A stretch of DNA of 64,000 nucleotides, taken from the NCBI GenBank assembly GCA_965221575.1, contig CBDCSM010000012.1, forward strand, positions 1,003,865 through 1,067,864, given 5' to 3'. Within the stretch, counting starts at the first letter, position 1; every line of letters starts with the position of its first letter. The stretch is from JAPPHA01 sp965221575. Lineage in GTDB: Bacteria > Pseudomonadota > Alphaproteobacteria > Rhodobacterales > Rhodobacteraceae. Below are positions 7,894 through 16,732 of the stretch, one piece after another. The translations under genes and the position numbers were made by a program. The notes below the pieces were generated by a model. The model ran no database searches, was not told where the DNA came from, and saw only the letters and a program-made list of their open reading frames with translations.

Positions 7894-9302
7894 GCACGTC
7901 TGAAATCGGATTGATCGGCCTCGGCACGATGGGTGCGATGCTGTCGCTCAACATCGCCGAAAAAGGATTTCCGATTTCGGTATTCAACCGCACCGTCGCG
8001 CGTGTCGACAGTTTCATGAACGAGGCCGGGCCACTGGCGGCGCAGATCACTCCGACTCGCACGCTGGAAAATCTCGTCAACTCGATCGCCGCGCCTCGCG
8101 CAATCATCCTGATGGTATCCGCGGGCGAGGCCGTGGACGCGCAGATTGCGGCCCTTCGCCCCCTGGTGAATTCCGACGACCTGATAATCGATGCGGGGAA
8201 CGCGAACTTCCACGATACAAATCGCCGCGCCGCCGAGGCCGCCGCCACCGGCGCGCCCTATCTCGGTATCGGGGTCTCTGGCGGCGAGGAAGGTGCGCGG
8301 CACGGACCCTCGATCATGGGCGGCGGCGACAAGGCGAACTGGGACCGGGTCGCTCATGTCTTCGACGCCATTTCGGCCAAGTACGAAGGCAAGCCCTGCG
8401 CAACCTTCATGGGCCCCGGCGGGGCGGGACATCTCGTCAAGACCGTGCATAACGGAATCGAATATGCGGACATGCAGCTGATCGCCGAAGCCTACGGCGT
8501 CATGCGCGACGGAATGGGAATGGATGCCCCGGCATGCGGTGCGGTGTTCGAGCGCTGGAACCAGGGGATCCTGAAGTCTTACCTTACCGAAATCTCCGCC
8601 GAGGTCTCGAATGCGACGGATCCCGAGACGGGGTCGCCTGTGCTCGACATCATCCGGGACCGTGCCGGCCAAAAGGGCACGGGCCGCTGGACAGTGATCG
8701 AAAGCCAGCAGGCCGGCGCGCCGGTTCCCGTGATCGAGGCCGCCGTCGCCGCCCGCAACATGTCCGCAGAATTGACGACGCGGCGCGTGGGCGAAGAATT
8801 GTTCGGTAAGGCGCCGCGGATGCTGGACAGTGAAAAGTTGACTCTCGACGACCTTGAGGCGGCGCTGATCGCAGGGAAAATCATGTGTTACGCCCAGGGC
8901 TTCTCACTACTGGCGCGCGTGGGAACGTCCCATGGTTGGGAACTGCCGATGTCCGCAATTGCCGAGACCTGGCGCGAAGGCTGCATCATACGATCGGCGA
9001 TGCTCAATGACATGGCCACCGCACTCGGTGAGGATCCAGGCCGCAACCTGATGTTTGCCCCCTATTTCGCCGACCTCCTGCGCCGCAACGAGGCCGCGCT
9101 GCGCAAGGTCGCGGCGGTGGCGGTCGCCCATGGCCTTCCGGTTCCGGCAATGTCCGCGGCGCTCGGATATTTCGACACGATACGCACCGCGCGCACGACC
9201 GCGAACATGATCCAGGCCCAACGCGATTTCTTCGGGGCTCATTCCTTCGAGCGGATCGATGCGGAGGGCGCCCATCATGGGCCCTGGGGCGCGCGTCAAT
9301 AG
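7890..9302 (+). CDS. gnd: 6-phosphogluconate dehydrogenase, decarboxylating
   Basis: This 470-residue, full-length enzyme has the cofactor motif GLGTMG (residues about 10-15), the substrate-site segment GVSGGEEGARHGPSIMGGG, catalytic Lys in GGAGHLVKTVHNGIEYADMQLIAE, and the C-terminal HGPW tail. It converts 6-phosphogluconate to ribulose 5-phosphate with NADP reduction and completes the pathway from idonate, ketogluconate or gluconolactone. The true start is the ATG overlapping the SMP-30 stop. No terminator is obvious after it. Confidence 0.95.
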   Translation: MSTSEIGLIGLGTMGAMLSLNIAEKGFPISVFNRTVARVDSFMNEAGPLAAQITPTRTLENLVNSIAAPRAIILMVSAGEAVDAQIAALRPLVNSDDLIIDAGNANFHDTNRRAAEAAATGAPYLGIGVSGGEEGARHGPSIMGGGDKANWDRVAHVFDAISAKYEGKPCATFMGPGGAGHLVKTVHNGIEYADMQLIAEAYGVMRDGMGMDAPACGAVFERWNQGILKSYLTEISAEVSNATDPETGSPVLDIIRDRAGQKGTGRWTVIESQQAGAPVPVIEAAVAARNMSAELTTRRVGEELFGKAPRMLDSEKLTLDDLEAALIAGKIMCYAQGFSLLARVGTSHGWELPMSAIAETWREGCIIRSAMLNDMATALGEDPGRNLMFAPYFADLLRRNEAALRKVAAVAVAHGLPVPAMSAALGYFDTIRTARTTANMIQAQRDFFGAHSFERIDAEGAHHGPWGARQ

Positions 9303-9466
9303 CAGGCAGAATACGAAGGAAATGGCTCGGTTCGTCAGCTCGTTCAATTCGACCGCGATTCTGGTGCGTCCTCCGATCCGTCCACATTCGCCATACTGGA
9401 TATTATCCCGATTCCGGGTAGCGGCCATGATTCAAGGTGTTTCCAAGGGAGGAGACCAGTGTAATA
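9303..9466. other. Gap between gnd and the IS630 element
   Basis: Nothing recognisable is present. It ends in the TA dinucleotide (9465-9466) that flanks the IS. Confidence 0.5.
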
Positions 9467-10701
9467 CCAATCCAACCAAAAAAGACTCACGACAACATGT
9501 GCCCTTCATGTTGTGATCGGCCCATGACATTGCGTGTGATCAGCGCGGCCGTCCTGTATTCTGTGTTTGGCAACAACCAGAAGGAGAACGGCATGCCTGC
9601 AAAAGTCATGGTTTCGCGCCCCGACCACACCCCCGATGAGCTACGTGAACTGGCGTCGACACAAGTTCCGGGACTGCCGTCACCGGCTGCGGCCATCGCC
9701 CTAGTGATCTAGGACGGACTGTCCCGGGCCGGGATTGCCGGCGATGCCGGCGTTAATGTCCAGACCCTGTGCGATTGGATGAAGCGGTACAACGTCGAGG
9801 GCCTTGAGGGTCTTCCCGACGATGCGCGGTCGGGACGTCCGCCGCTTCCTGACGCGGAGCGGACCGCGACGGTTGCATCGTGGCTGGAGGTCGGGCCCGA
9901 CCTGACGCGGGCGAACCGTCCCGCTGGACGGTCGCCGACATCCGTGAGCGGATCATGGACAGCTTCGGTGTGCGCTACACGCTTGAAGGCACACGCCAGC
10001 CGATGCGGCGCATCGGTTTCCGGCACGTGTCTCCCCGTCCGGTCCATCCCAAGGCGAAACCCGAGGCTCAGGAGGAATTCCGCAAGGGTTTCACGCGGCT
10101 GGCGGAGGAGGCCGTTCCCGATGGCGTATCCCTTGGGTGCGTGTCCTGGTGAATTTTCAGGACGAGGCCCGCATCGGACAGAAAGGGATGCTCTCCAGGG
10201 TCTGGACTGGACATGGAAGGGAACCTGCCCGCGCATCGTGCGGGACCACCGCGACGGATACGTCTACCTGTTCTCTGCGGCCTGCCCGAAACCGGGGCCG
10301 CAGTCGGGCATGCATGCGCAAGAGCCAACACCGCAGAGATGAACCGCCATCTCCGGGACGTCAGCGCGCAGACCCCTGCGGGGAAGCATGCCTTCATTTT
10401 CCTTGACGGGGCGGGATGGCACCTGTCGAAGGACCTCGAGGTTCCGGCCAACGTCTCACCGCTCCGGCTGCCGCCCTACAGCCCGGAGCTGAACCCCGTC
10501 GAGACGCTGTTTTCGGTCCTGAAGCACCGCCACTTCGCGAACCGGGAGTTCGAAGACGCCGAACATGTCGGGGAAACCGTCGAAGAGGTGTGGAACGGGT
10601 TCACCCGCACGACACGGGAAATCATGCAGATCACCGCCAGAGAGCGGGCGGTGCTGTGACATTCGGGGCGGCTTCTATCCGTGATTATTTTGTTGGTTTG
10701 G
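9467..10701 (+). mobile_element. IS630-family insertion sequence, copy 1 (decayed)
   Basis: The left end CCAATCCAACCAAAAAA and the complement of the right end CCAAACCAACAAAATAA are imperfect inverted repeats. Each is flanked by TA (9465-9466 and 10702-10703), the IS630 target. The element is about 1.2 kb and contains a broken transposase. Confidence 0.8.
9593..10659 (+). pseudogene. IS630-family transposase, multiply disrupted
   Basis: The coding sequence must be assembled from several frames. 9593-9712 gives an N-terminal part ending in an in-frame TAG. The same frame continues with DGLSRAGIAGDAGVNVQTL and the helix-turn-helix-like CDWMKRYNVEGLEGLPDD. A frame change near 9900 leads to WTVADIRERIMDSFGVRYT. 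Two more shifts lead to the catalytic end, with D in AFIFLDGAGW and E in PPYSPELNPVETLFSVLK (DDE family). Compared with the copy at 14081-14568, it lacks a C near 10287. It is certainly inactive. Confidence 0.85.
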
Positions 10702-10703
10702 TA

Positions 10704-11179
10704 TGATCCCTTCGAACCAACTACCAAGTACTCTCAAGCGGCAAAATAGCTAAAAAGAGATTCGATGCTTCGCGATGAGCCCAACCGGATGCGATTCCCG
10801 ACACGCCAAGAACAAACAGGAAAACTGCCGCTCAGTACCTGATCAAATGCCTGCAGGTTTCCACCCACGGAAGGAGGTCCCGTCGAACTTTCATCAAGCC
10901 CTTGAACATCACCACCGCCAGACTTAGATACCACAGCCCATACAAAATCCATGAAAAGTTGATCACGATTTCCAACTCGTGCTTAACGGCCTGTAGCCGG
11001 ACCGCCACAAGCCAGTAGCATCCAAACCGTCAAAATAAACACGCTTTCTGTGAAACTCCAAAGGTGCATGTACGCATATCGCAATAGTGAAATCATGTTT
11101 TCTGAATTCAGGGAAAGCTGAGCAGGAAATCCGAAACCATTTCACGCAGTCATGCTTGGAAACCGGCTTCCATTCACCA
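10704..11179. other. IS-flanking region without a firm gene
   Basis: A minus-strand frame runs on from 11241 to 10963 (it includes KHDFTIAICVHAPLEFHRKRV) and another spans 10952-10734. Neither has a start signal or family I recognise. They may be remnants. Confidence 0.3.
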
Positions 11180-11551
11180 TCAGTCGGGAAGGTTTGCCAA
11201 CACCTTCTCCTTGATCCTCTGGAAATCATTATTCGGCACACGCACCACGCCCATCTGCTTGTCCGGGAGGAGCCGATACGTAGAGAAGGTTGTGGGGTGA
11301 CTGCAGACAGCCCATGTATCCATGCCGTTCAGGGGTGATTTCAGCTTGGTCGCCAACTCTGGCCTGGTTTGCTCTGCCGTGCTGAAGGGTACGACGATCA
11401 CCGTGCCATGGAGGCGGTTTTTCTTTGAAATGATCACGACGGGGCGGCGCTTTCCGTCGGACCCGAATTCGTTGGGAAATTCCGTTTCCGGGAACCTGCA
11501 CCAATACATCTGCAGGATTCTGGGTGCATAGGGAATTGCCGGTCCGTTCAT
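11180..11551 (-). CDS. PemK/MazF-family toxin-like protein
   Basis: The 123-residue protein contains the core segment GKRRPVVIISKKNRLHGTVI followed by VVPFST. This matches the SH3-like barrel of PemK/MazF endoribonucleases (R-P-V-V-I-I strand, then V-V-P-x-S/T). The end NNDFQRIKEKVLANLPD resembles their C-terminal helix. An AGAGG site lies eight bases before the ATG. No antitoxin-like gene is recognisable directly upstream: a weak frame there (11754-11596, minus) does not look like AbrB or RHH DNA-binding folds. It may be an orphan or solitary toxin. The N-terminus (YWCRFPETEFPNEFG) is longer than in classical MazF. Confidence 0.6.
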   Translation of the reverse strand: MNGPAIPYAPRILQMYWCRFPETEFPNEFGSDGKRRPVVIISKKNRLHGTVIVVPFSTAEQTRPELATKLKSPLNGMDTWAVCSHPTTFSTYRLLPDKQMGVVRVPNNDFQRIKEKVLANLPD

Positions 11552-11672
11552 GCGGGAGGCCTCTTTTCTTTTTTCATCAGCATCGTTGACATGTCGCGTC
11601 TTCAGTTCTATTTTTCATTTCATCAGCGGGACCTGCACGGTCACCGATTCCCGGAAGGGAAGCAATCAAGAG

Positions 11673-11699
11673 GGGCAACGTAGGTTGCCCTTTCTTTTT
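11673..11699 (+). terminator. Possible rho-independent terminator
   Basis: GGGCAAC, loop GTAG, GTTGCCC form a 7-bp stem followed by TTTCTTTTT. It reads on the plus strand. No plus-strand gene ends here, so its target is unclear. Confidence 0.35.
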
Positions 11700-11766
11700 G
11701 TTTCGGGCCATCTTCCAACCTGTCGGCATGATCATCCCTTGTGTGCAATGAAATTGGTATGGCCAT

Positions 11767-12281
11767 TCATGATGGCGTCTCCATAGAATCTTGTGGTACG
11801 CATTCGTCGAGGGATTCCAAAAACTTGGCGTCATCATCCAGCTTCTTCTGGATCTTCGGGTGGTTTTCGCCGGTTTGTTCTCCTTCGAACCACCGTTTCC
11901 GCCAGGTTTCCCCGTTGTCGTCCGCTGCCTCCCTTCGCGATGATCTGAGATCATACGTCAAAAAGTCGGGAATTAGCGGAGTCCGAACCTCCAGGCTCTC
12001 GAGTGCACGGCGGAATTCCTCCGACCCGCCAGCCACGCGCTCCAGGGTCTTTCGACACACCCTGTAGACGGGAAGGTTGTCATCGCCTGGCGCGATGTCG
12101 TCCGAATTCACAAACTCAGGACTGTCCGCCTCCATGGCAAGCATCCTGAGATATTCGACAAAGGCATTTCCCTCCTGCGGATCGAAACCGAACTGATATG
12201 CGTCATTTTCGAAGCCCCCGCCGTCGCCAACTTCCAGACCAAGAAGATCCTCCTTGTCAATGGACTCCTTTTCCCAGCCCG
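11767..12281 (-). pseudogene. Hypothetical protein gene, 5' end cut by the IS1595 element
   Basis: The frame is open from the IS junction through KGAGWEKESIDKEDLLGLEV, then DAYQFGFDPQEGNAFVEYLRMLAME, to QDSMETPS, and looks genuinely coding (acidic, no stops). The first ATG is at 12144, but the coding character clearly begins upstream. Taking out the IS and one copy of the 8-bp duplication extends the frame into 14039-14078 (GHLAFAHAVYHTQK), where it meets the second IS630 fragment. The original gene was therefore interrupted at least twice. I do not recognise the family. Confidence 0.5.
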
Positions 12282-12289
12282 CTCCTTTT
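12282..12289. repeat. Left 8-bp target-site duplication of IS1595 element
   Basis: CTCCTTTT, repeated exactly at 14031-14038. Confidence 0.85.
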
Positions 12290-12338
12290 GGGAATTATAT
12301 ACTTGACGGAATAGGGGATTCCCGCCACATGCGCGGGC

Positions 12339-12682
12339 ATGGATCCGAATTTTGCCAGCGGGACGGTCGGGACGGGCGTTAACCTGCCCGTCCTTCGCGG
12401 CATGAACGATGCCTGTGTGGACCTGATTTACCCTTGGGTCCGCCCTTCAACTCGAACCGGAATTACGAGGCTCCGATCGGTAGCAAGGCGGCCGGTGCCA
12501 GCTTCAAGGATGCCTGGACCCTCGACGATGTGGACGTCCACGAGCACGGCGAGTTCGCTGACCGGAACCTGGCGGCCTACTCGGTGATCGAGGCCGCGCG
12601 CCAGGCCCACGGAAAGGGCATGCAGTCGTACCTGATGATCATGGCCGTGCGTTTGATGGCCGAATGGAGGGCTGCACAATGA
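12339..12682 (+). pseudogene. Truncated DNA methyltransferase (N-terminal remnant), IS1595 passenger
   Basis: Two frames together read as the beginning of a beta-group amino-methyltransferase: first VGTGVNLPVLRGMNDACVDLIY, then after a small frameshift near 12430 GPPFNSNRNYEAPIGSKAAG, ASFKDAWTLDDVDVHEHGEF and GKGMQSYLMIMAVRLM. In intact relatives the motif is D-P-P-F/Y; here the aspartate region is scrambled by the frameshift. The protein stops about 115 residues in, before the S-adenosylmethionine-binding and target-recognition parts. It therefore cannot be an active methylase. The stop overlaps the ATG of the lipoprotein gene. Confidence 0.65.
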
Positions 12683-12993
12683 CCAGAGTGGCTGTACTCA
12701 TGATCGCGACTTTCGTATTCGCCACAGGCTGCGACGTCGAGGACGAAGAATGGTTCGTAAGCGACGGCAACCGCGCCGCCGCAACAGTCACACTCACATG
12801 CACACCCGGCGACTTCAGTACCTGCCCATCACGGCCCGACAACATGGCCAAATGGGATGCGCATATCGTATGCACAGATTGGGGATACAAGACAGCCGTG
12901 CCATTTGGCGGAATAACGACCATCCGAAGGGGTTACGAAATCGTCGGAATTGAGATCAAATACCGATGCACAGACCGGGAGCGTTTGTCATGA
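12679..12993 (+). CDS. YecR-like lipoprotein
   Basis: The 104-residue protein starts at ATG 12679 with GGAGGG seven bases upstream. A hydrophobic signal (VAVLMIATFVFATGC) with a lipobox ending at Cys15 predicts lipidation and export. The mature part matches the YecR-like pattern: DGNRAAATVTLTC early, then a C-x-x-W-G-Y segment (CTDWGYKTAVPFGG) and a C-terminal strand with a paired cysteine (YRC). Function of the family is unknown; members occur in phages and enterobacteria. It overlaps the methyltransferase remnant by four bases and converges on the transposase gene. It lies inside the IS. Confidence 0.6.
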   Translation: MTRVAVLMIATFVFATGCDVEDEEWFVSDGNRAAATVTLTCTPGDFSTCPSRPDNMAKWDAHIVCTDWGYKTAVPFGGITTIRRGYEIVGIEIKYRCTDRERLS

Positions 12994-13968
12994 TCGTGCC
13001 CCGCTCGGCAGACCGTTGTCCGCTTTCAGCTGTTCGTAGGTCAGCCTCTTGCCGACCATGCCTTCCGCGACCCGGCCCATCTGCTCAATTGTATTCATGT
13101 CACGGACGTTGTGGCGGCCTGCGAAGTCGTTGACGTAGCGGTGAAGGTGCTTGACGCTGAACTTGTGGTAGACGCCCTTGTGTGCCCTTTTCAGGACTGA
13201 CCAGAAGCTCTCAACGCCATTTGTGTGCGCCATTTCCCGGACGTACTCACCAGCGCTATGGTTGACGCTTTCATGTTCGAATGCGTCTGCAAGCGAATTG
13301 TAAGCCGCCGCGTCATCCGAATAAACCGTGGCACCCTGGGTTGCGTTTTCCATGACGAATGCAACCAGCGTGGCCGCGTCGGTGTTCTGTACGACATCGG
13401 CCCTGACTTCGTTGCTGCCGCGATCCTTGGCACCGACAACCGCAGTCATGTCGACCGCGCCACGGCCTTCTGCCTCTTTCCGCTTCGCGTTCGACTTGTT
13501 CTTGCGCAATCCACCGATGAACGATTCATCGACTTCGACAGGTCCGCCCAATGGCGGTTCGTCGTCGTCGCGCTTAAAGGCTTCCCGGATACGCTGGAGC
13601 ATGAACCAGGCAGTTTTCTGCGTGATGCCAAGATCCCGGTGAAGCTTCATACTGGACACGCCCTTGAGGCTGGTCATGTGCAGGTAGATCGCGAAAACCC
13701 ATTTCTGGAAGCTGAGGCGCGAGCCTTCCATGATCGTCCCAATCCGGACACTGAAGTGCTGCGAACAATCTCGGCAGTGATAAGGCCTCGACTCGGATTT
13801 GCCCTTATTCTCGGCCGTGTTTTCCGATCCACAGTGCGGGCAATGACGGCCATCGGGCCAGACATGAGCTTCAAGCCACTTCCGGGCCGCGTCATCAGTC
13901 GGGAACATTTGCATCAATTCGATGATCGTAATGCCGTCTCGGTCCGATCTTCCAGGTGCTTGCGCCAT
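12988..13968 (-). CDS. IS1595-family transposase
   Basis: The 326-residue protein has an N-terminal zinc-binding region (CPHCGSENT, then CRDCSQHFSV), the segment TIMEGSRLSFQKWVFAIYL and the central LGITQKTAWFMLQRIREAF. A DDE-type catalytic domain follows: first D in VEVDESFIGG, second near VYSDDAAAYNSL, then the HTNGVESFWSVLKRAHKGVY end typical of ISXO2-like transposases. The ATG has AGGA nine bases upstream. Length and motifs are complete, so it is probably active. Confidence 0.9.
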   Translation of the reverse strand: MAQAPGRSDRDGITIIELMQMFPTDDAARKWLEAHVWPDGRHCPHCGSENTAENKGKSESRPYHCRDCSQHFSVRIGTIMEGSRLSFQKWVFAIYLHMTSLKGVSSMKLHRDLGITQKTAWFMLQRIREAFKRDDDEPPLGGPVEVDESFIGGLRKNKSNAKRKEAEGRGAVDMTAVVGAKDRGSNEVRADVVQNTDAATLVAFVMENATQGATVYSDDAAAYNSLADAFEHESVNHSAGEYVREMAHTNGVESFWSVLKRAHKGVYHKFSVKHLHRYVNDFAGRHNVRDMNTIEQMGRVAEGMVGKRLTYEQLKADNGLPSGARS

Positions 13969-14030
13969 GTCAAATTTCCTTTAGATTCAATATAGTGCGC
14001 AATCGATATTCCGTCAAGTATATAATTCCC

Positions 14031-14038
14031 CTCCTTTT
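14031..14038. repeat. Right 8-bp target-site duplication of IS1595 element
   Basis: CTCCTTTT, identical to 12282-12289. Confidence 0.85.
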
Positions 14039-14080
14039 TGGGTGTGATAAACCGCATGGGCGAAGGCGAGGTGACCGACG

Positions 14081-14568
14081 GAAGGGAACCCGCCCGCGCA
14101 TCGTGCTGGACCACCGCGACGGATACGTCTACCTGTTCTCCGCGGCCTGCCCCGAAACCGGGGCCGCAGTCGGGCATGCATGCGCAAGAGCCAATACCGC
14201 AGAGATGAACCGCCATCTCCGGGACGTCAGCGCGCAGACCCCTGCGGGGAAGCATGCCCTCATTGTCCTTGACGGGGTGGGATGGCAAGGGTCGAAGGAC
14301 CATGAGGTTCCGGCCAACGTCTCACCGCTCCGGCTGCCGCCCTACAGCCCGGAGTTGAACCCCGTCGAGACGCTGTTTTCGGTCCTGAAGCACCGCCACT
14401 TCGCGAACCGGGTGTTCGAAGACGCCGAACATGTCAGGGAAACCGTCGAAGAGGTGTGGAACAGGTTCACCCGCAAGACAGGGGAAATCATGCAGATCAC
14501 CGCCAGAGAGCGGGGCGGTGCTGTGACATTCGGGGCGGCTTCTATCCGTGATTATTTTGTTGGTTTGG
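14081..14568 (+). pseudogene. IS630-family transposase, C-terminal fragment (copy 2)
   Basis: This is nearly identical to 10215-10701 but keeps a better frame: RIVLDHRDGYVYLFSAACPE, KHALIVLDGVGWQGSKDHEV, LPPYSPELNPVETLFSVLKH. One extra G in the GCGGGGCGG run near 14513 disturbs the last residues. It ends in the same terminal repeat and TA (14569-14570). The 5' two-thirds of the element is missing, and the fragment abuts the interrupted hypothetical gene at about 14080. Confidence 0.85.
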
Positions 14569-14570
14569 TA

Positions 14571-14768
14571 TCAGTCAAACAAGTGGGCACGTTCGGATCC
14601 AGGCACGAAACTGCCTCGTAGTTCCCGAGAATTCAAGCTGTCTCGTCGCGGACATAGAGCCAGGTGTTAGGACGCTCCGCTTCAGCCGTTACCGTCAACA
14701 GGGGAATGCCCGTGTGCACCCCATTTCGACCGATTACGGCGCATTCAGGGTCTTGACGCATCGCTTTT
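14571..14768. other. Gap between IS630 fragment and cobT
   Basis: No gene or clear terminator is seen. Confidence 0.4.
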
Positions 14769-15794
14769 TCATTTCGTCCGCCCTGAAACCTGAGCTTCCT
14801 CGAATGTCGCCATCCCCGAATGGCACCGAAGTGCAGCGCGAATAACCGGAATCGCGAGCGCACCCCCGGTTCCCTCTCCAAGGCGCAGCCCCAGCCTGAG
14901 CAGCGGGTGTTTTCCAATTGAATCGAGCAGTCGGCCGTGTGCAGCTTCGGCTGACAAATGACCGGCAATGCAGTGGTCAAGTGCGCCTGGCCTGGCTTTC
15001 TCGAGAACCGCCGCGGCAGCCGTGCATATGAATCCGTCAAGAATCACGGGTATGGATTCGATTCGCGCCCGGGCTATGGCACCGGCCATTGCCGCCATTT
15101 CCCTGCCTCCAAGACGCCGCAAGGCTTCGAACGGGTCATCCAGATAATCGAGATGATTGTTCAATCCATCAGCAACCACTGCCCGCTTGACCGTGATGCC
15201 AGCCTCATCGATGCCCGTTCCCCGTCCGACCCAGGTTTCAGGGTCACGATCGAACAAGGCGGCAGCAACCGCAGCGGCCGCGGTCGTGTTTCCGATACCC
15301 ATTTCACCAACAACCAGCGTGTCGCACGCAGCCTTGACGGAGTTCCATCCCGTCGATAACGCCTCTACGAATTCCTCCATTGTCATCGCGGGTTGAGACG
15401 TGAAATCGGCCGTTGGAACATCGAGTTGTATCGGAATGACGGACAATTCGGCGCCCACTTCGCCGCACAACTGGTTGATCGCGGCACCGCCGGAGCGAAA
15501 GTTTTCAACCATTTGAGCGGTGACATCCATCGGGTAGGCCGACACACCATGAGCGGTCACGCCGTGGTTGCCTGCAAAGACGATGACATATGGCGTCTCG
15601 ATTCCAGGGGTGTGGGTTCCCTGCCATCCTGCATACCAGGCCGCAATGTCCTCAAGGCGACCAAGGGCACCGGCAGGCTTGGTCAAACTGGAGTTTCGAA
15701 GAGCGGCCTCCTCCATTGCCTGGGTGTCCTGTACCGGGAGCACCTCCATCATTTCGCGAAAATCGCCAATGGTGTTGAACCGGAACGAATTCAT
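14769..15794 (-). CDS. cobT: Nicotinate-nucleotide--dimethylbenzimidazole phosphoribosyltransferase
   Basis: The 341-residue protein has normal length from ATG 15794 (another ATG at 15836 would add 14 residues). It transfers phosphoribose from nicotinate mononucleotide to 5,6-dimethylbenzimidazole, making alpha-ribazole phosphate for the lower ligand of cobalamin. Visible motifs are the N-terminal NSSLTKPAGALGRLEDIA, VFAGNHGV, NFRSGGAAINQL, GEMGIGNTTAAAA, GRGTGIDEAG and the catalytic glutamate region LRLGEGTGGALA. It is divergent from cobS across 83 bp, so the two genes of nucleotide-loop assembly share a promoter region. Confidence 0.95.
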   Translation of the reverse strand: MNSFRFNTIGDFREMMEVLPVQDTQAMEEAALRNSSLTKPAGALGRLEDIAAWYAGWQGTHTPGIETPYVIVFAGNHGVTAHGVSAYPMDVTAQMVENFRSGGAAINQLCGEVGAELSVIPIQLDVPTADFTSQPAMTMEEFVEALSTGWNSVKAACDTLVVGEMGIGNTTAAAAVAAALFDRDPETWVGRGTGIDEAGITVKRAVVADGLNNHLDYLDDPFEALRRLGGREMAAMAGAIARARIESIPVILDGFICTAAAAVLEKARPGALDHCIAGHLSAEAAHGRLLDSIGKHPLLRLGLRLGEGTGGALAIPVIRAALRCHSGMATFEEAQVSGRTK

Positions 15795-15877
15795 TTCTTG
15801 ACCCCGGATATTGTTTTCAACGATGACAAAAGGCATCCTTGCGGCAAGGATCGATCCCGGAATTCAGGAACTTCGTG

Positions 15878-16651
15878 ATGCAGGAATGGCGCGAAAGACT
15901 TCCCGAAATCCACCCCCGTGACGTGGTCGTCGCGATAGGCCTGCTGACCCGTTTCCCCACGCCCCCCGGTTTCGACGAAAGTCCGGAGTACATAGCCAGA
16001 AGCAGTTGGGCGTGGCCGGTTGTCGGCGCCATCGCCGGAGTCATTGCCGGCATTGCCGGGGCATCGCTCGGCTGGATTGGAGTCGAACGCGAAATGGCTG
16101 CAATTGCGGCTCTCGGCGTGCTGGTGCTCGTGACCGGCGCGATGCACGAAGACGGCCTTGCGGACAGCCTGGACGGCCTTGCGGGTGGCTCCACCGCAGA
16201 GAAACGACTCGAAATCATGAAAGACAGCCGAATTGGTGTCTTCGGTGCGACAGGACTTGCACTGGTTCTCCTCGGTCGATGGTCGGCGATTTCCGAATTC
16301 GGAGGGTTTCAACTGATTGCGGTCCTTCTGGTTTCTTCCTGTGCGAGTCGGCTGCCGGTCGTGCTGGCGATGGCCGCGTTCCCGCCGGCGCGGGATTCAG
16401 GACTTTCCGCTTCGATCGGGAGACCGACGGGTCAACTCGCGCTACTGGCCACGGCCGTGACGACCCTCATATGTCTGTTCGCGTTCGGATTTGCCGGGCT
16501 GGCCGCGGTCGTCGCCGCCGTTATCGGCGCCATACCGATCTGTTTCCTGGCGAGGCAACTCGTCGGAGGTCAGACTGGTGATATCCTGGGTGCTTCCCAG
16601 CAGTTCGCCGAGCTCGCGGTCCTGGCAATGTTGGCCTCTATCATTCAGTGA
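15878..16651 (+). CDS. cobS: Adenosylcobinamide-GDP ribazoletransferase
   Basis: The 257-residue integral membrane protein joins alpha-ribazole to adenosylcobinamide-GDP. The hallmark is GAMHEDGLADSLDGLAGG followed by EKRLEIMKDSRIGVFGATGL. The lead TRFPTPPG resembles the family's T-R-x-P start. Several hydrophobic helices follow (GLALVLLGRW, LIAVLLVSSCASRLPVVLAM). I start it at ATG 15878 with AGGA eight bases before; a TTG at 15839 would add 13 residues. Confidence 0.92.
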   Translation: MQEWRERLPEIHPRDVVVAIGLLTRFPTPPGFDESPEYIARSSWAWPVVGAIAGVIAGIAGASLGWIGVEREMAAIAALGVLVLVTGAMHEDGLADSLDGLAGGSTAEKRLEIMKDSRIGVFGATGLALVLLGRWSAISEFGGFQLIAVLLVSSCASRLPVVLAMAAFPPARDSGLSASIGRPTGQLALLATAVTTLICLFAFGFAGLAAVVAAVIGAIPICFLARQLVGGQTGDILGASQQFAELAVLAMLASIIQ

Positions 16652-16732
16652 TTCTCCGTTTCACATTGCGGCCATCCGGAAGTCCGGGATTTGAACAACC
16701 GGTTTGCCTGAAAGATCTGCTGATCCTGCCTT

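Larger units (their letters stand above)
12290..14030 (-). mobile_element. IS1595-family element with passenger genes
   Basis: The element is 1741 bp. Its ends are perfect 24-bp inverted repeats beginning GGGAATTATATACTTGACGG (12290-12313 and 14007-14030). An 8-bp direct repeat CTCCTTTT lies on both sides, the target size of the family. It carries an intact transposase on the minus strand and two convergent passenger genes: a degenerate methyltransferase and a YecR-like lipoprotein. IS1595-family members are known to carry passenger genes. Exact ends and duplications imply a recent insertion. Confidence 0.9.

Noticed and set aside
15791..16312. Minus-strand frames over cobS
   Set aside because: Shadow frames; cobS on the plus strand has clear family motifs.
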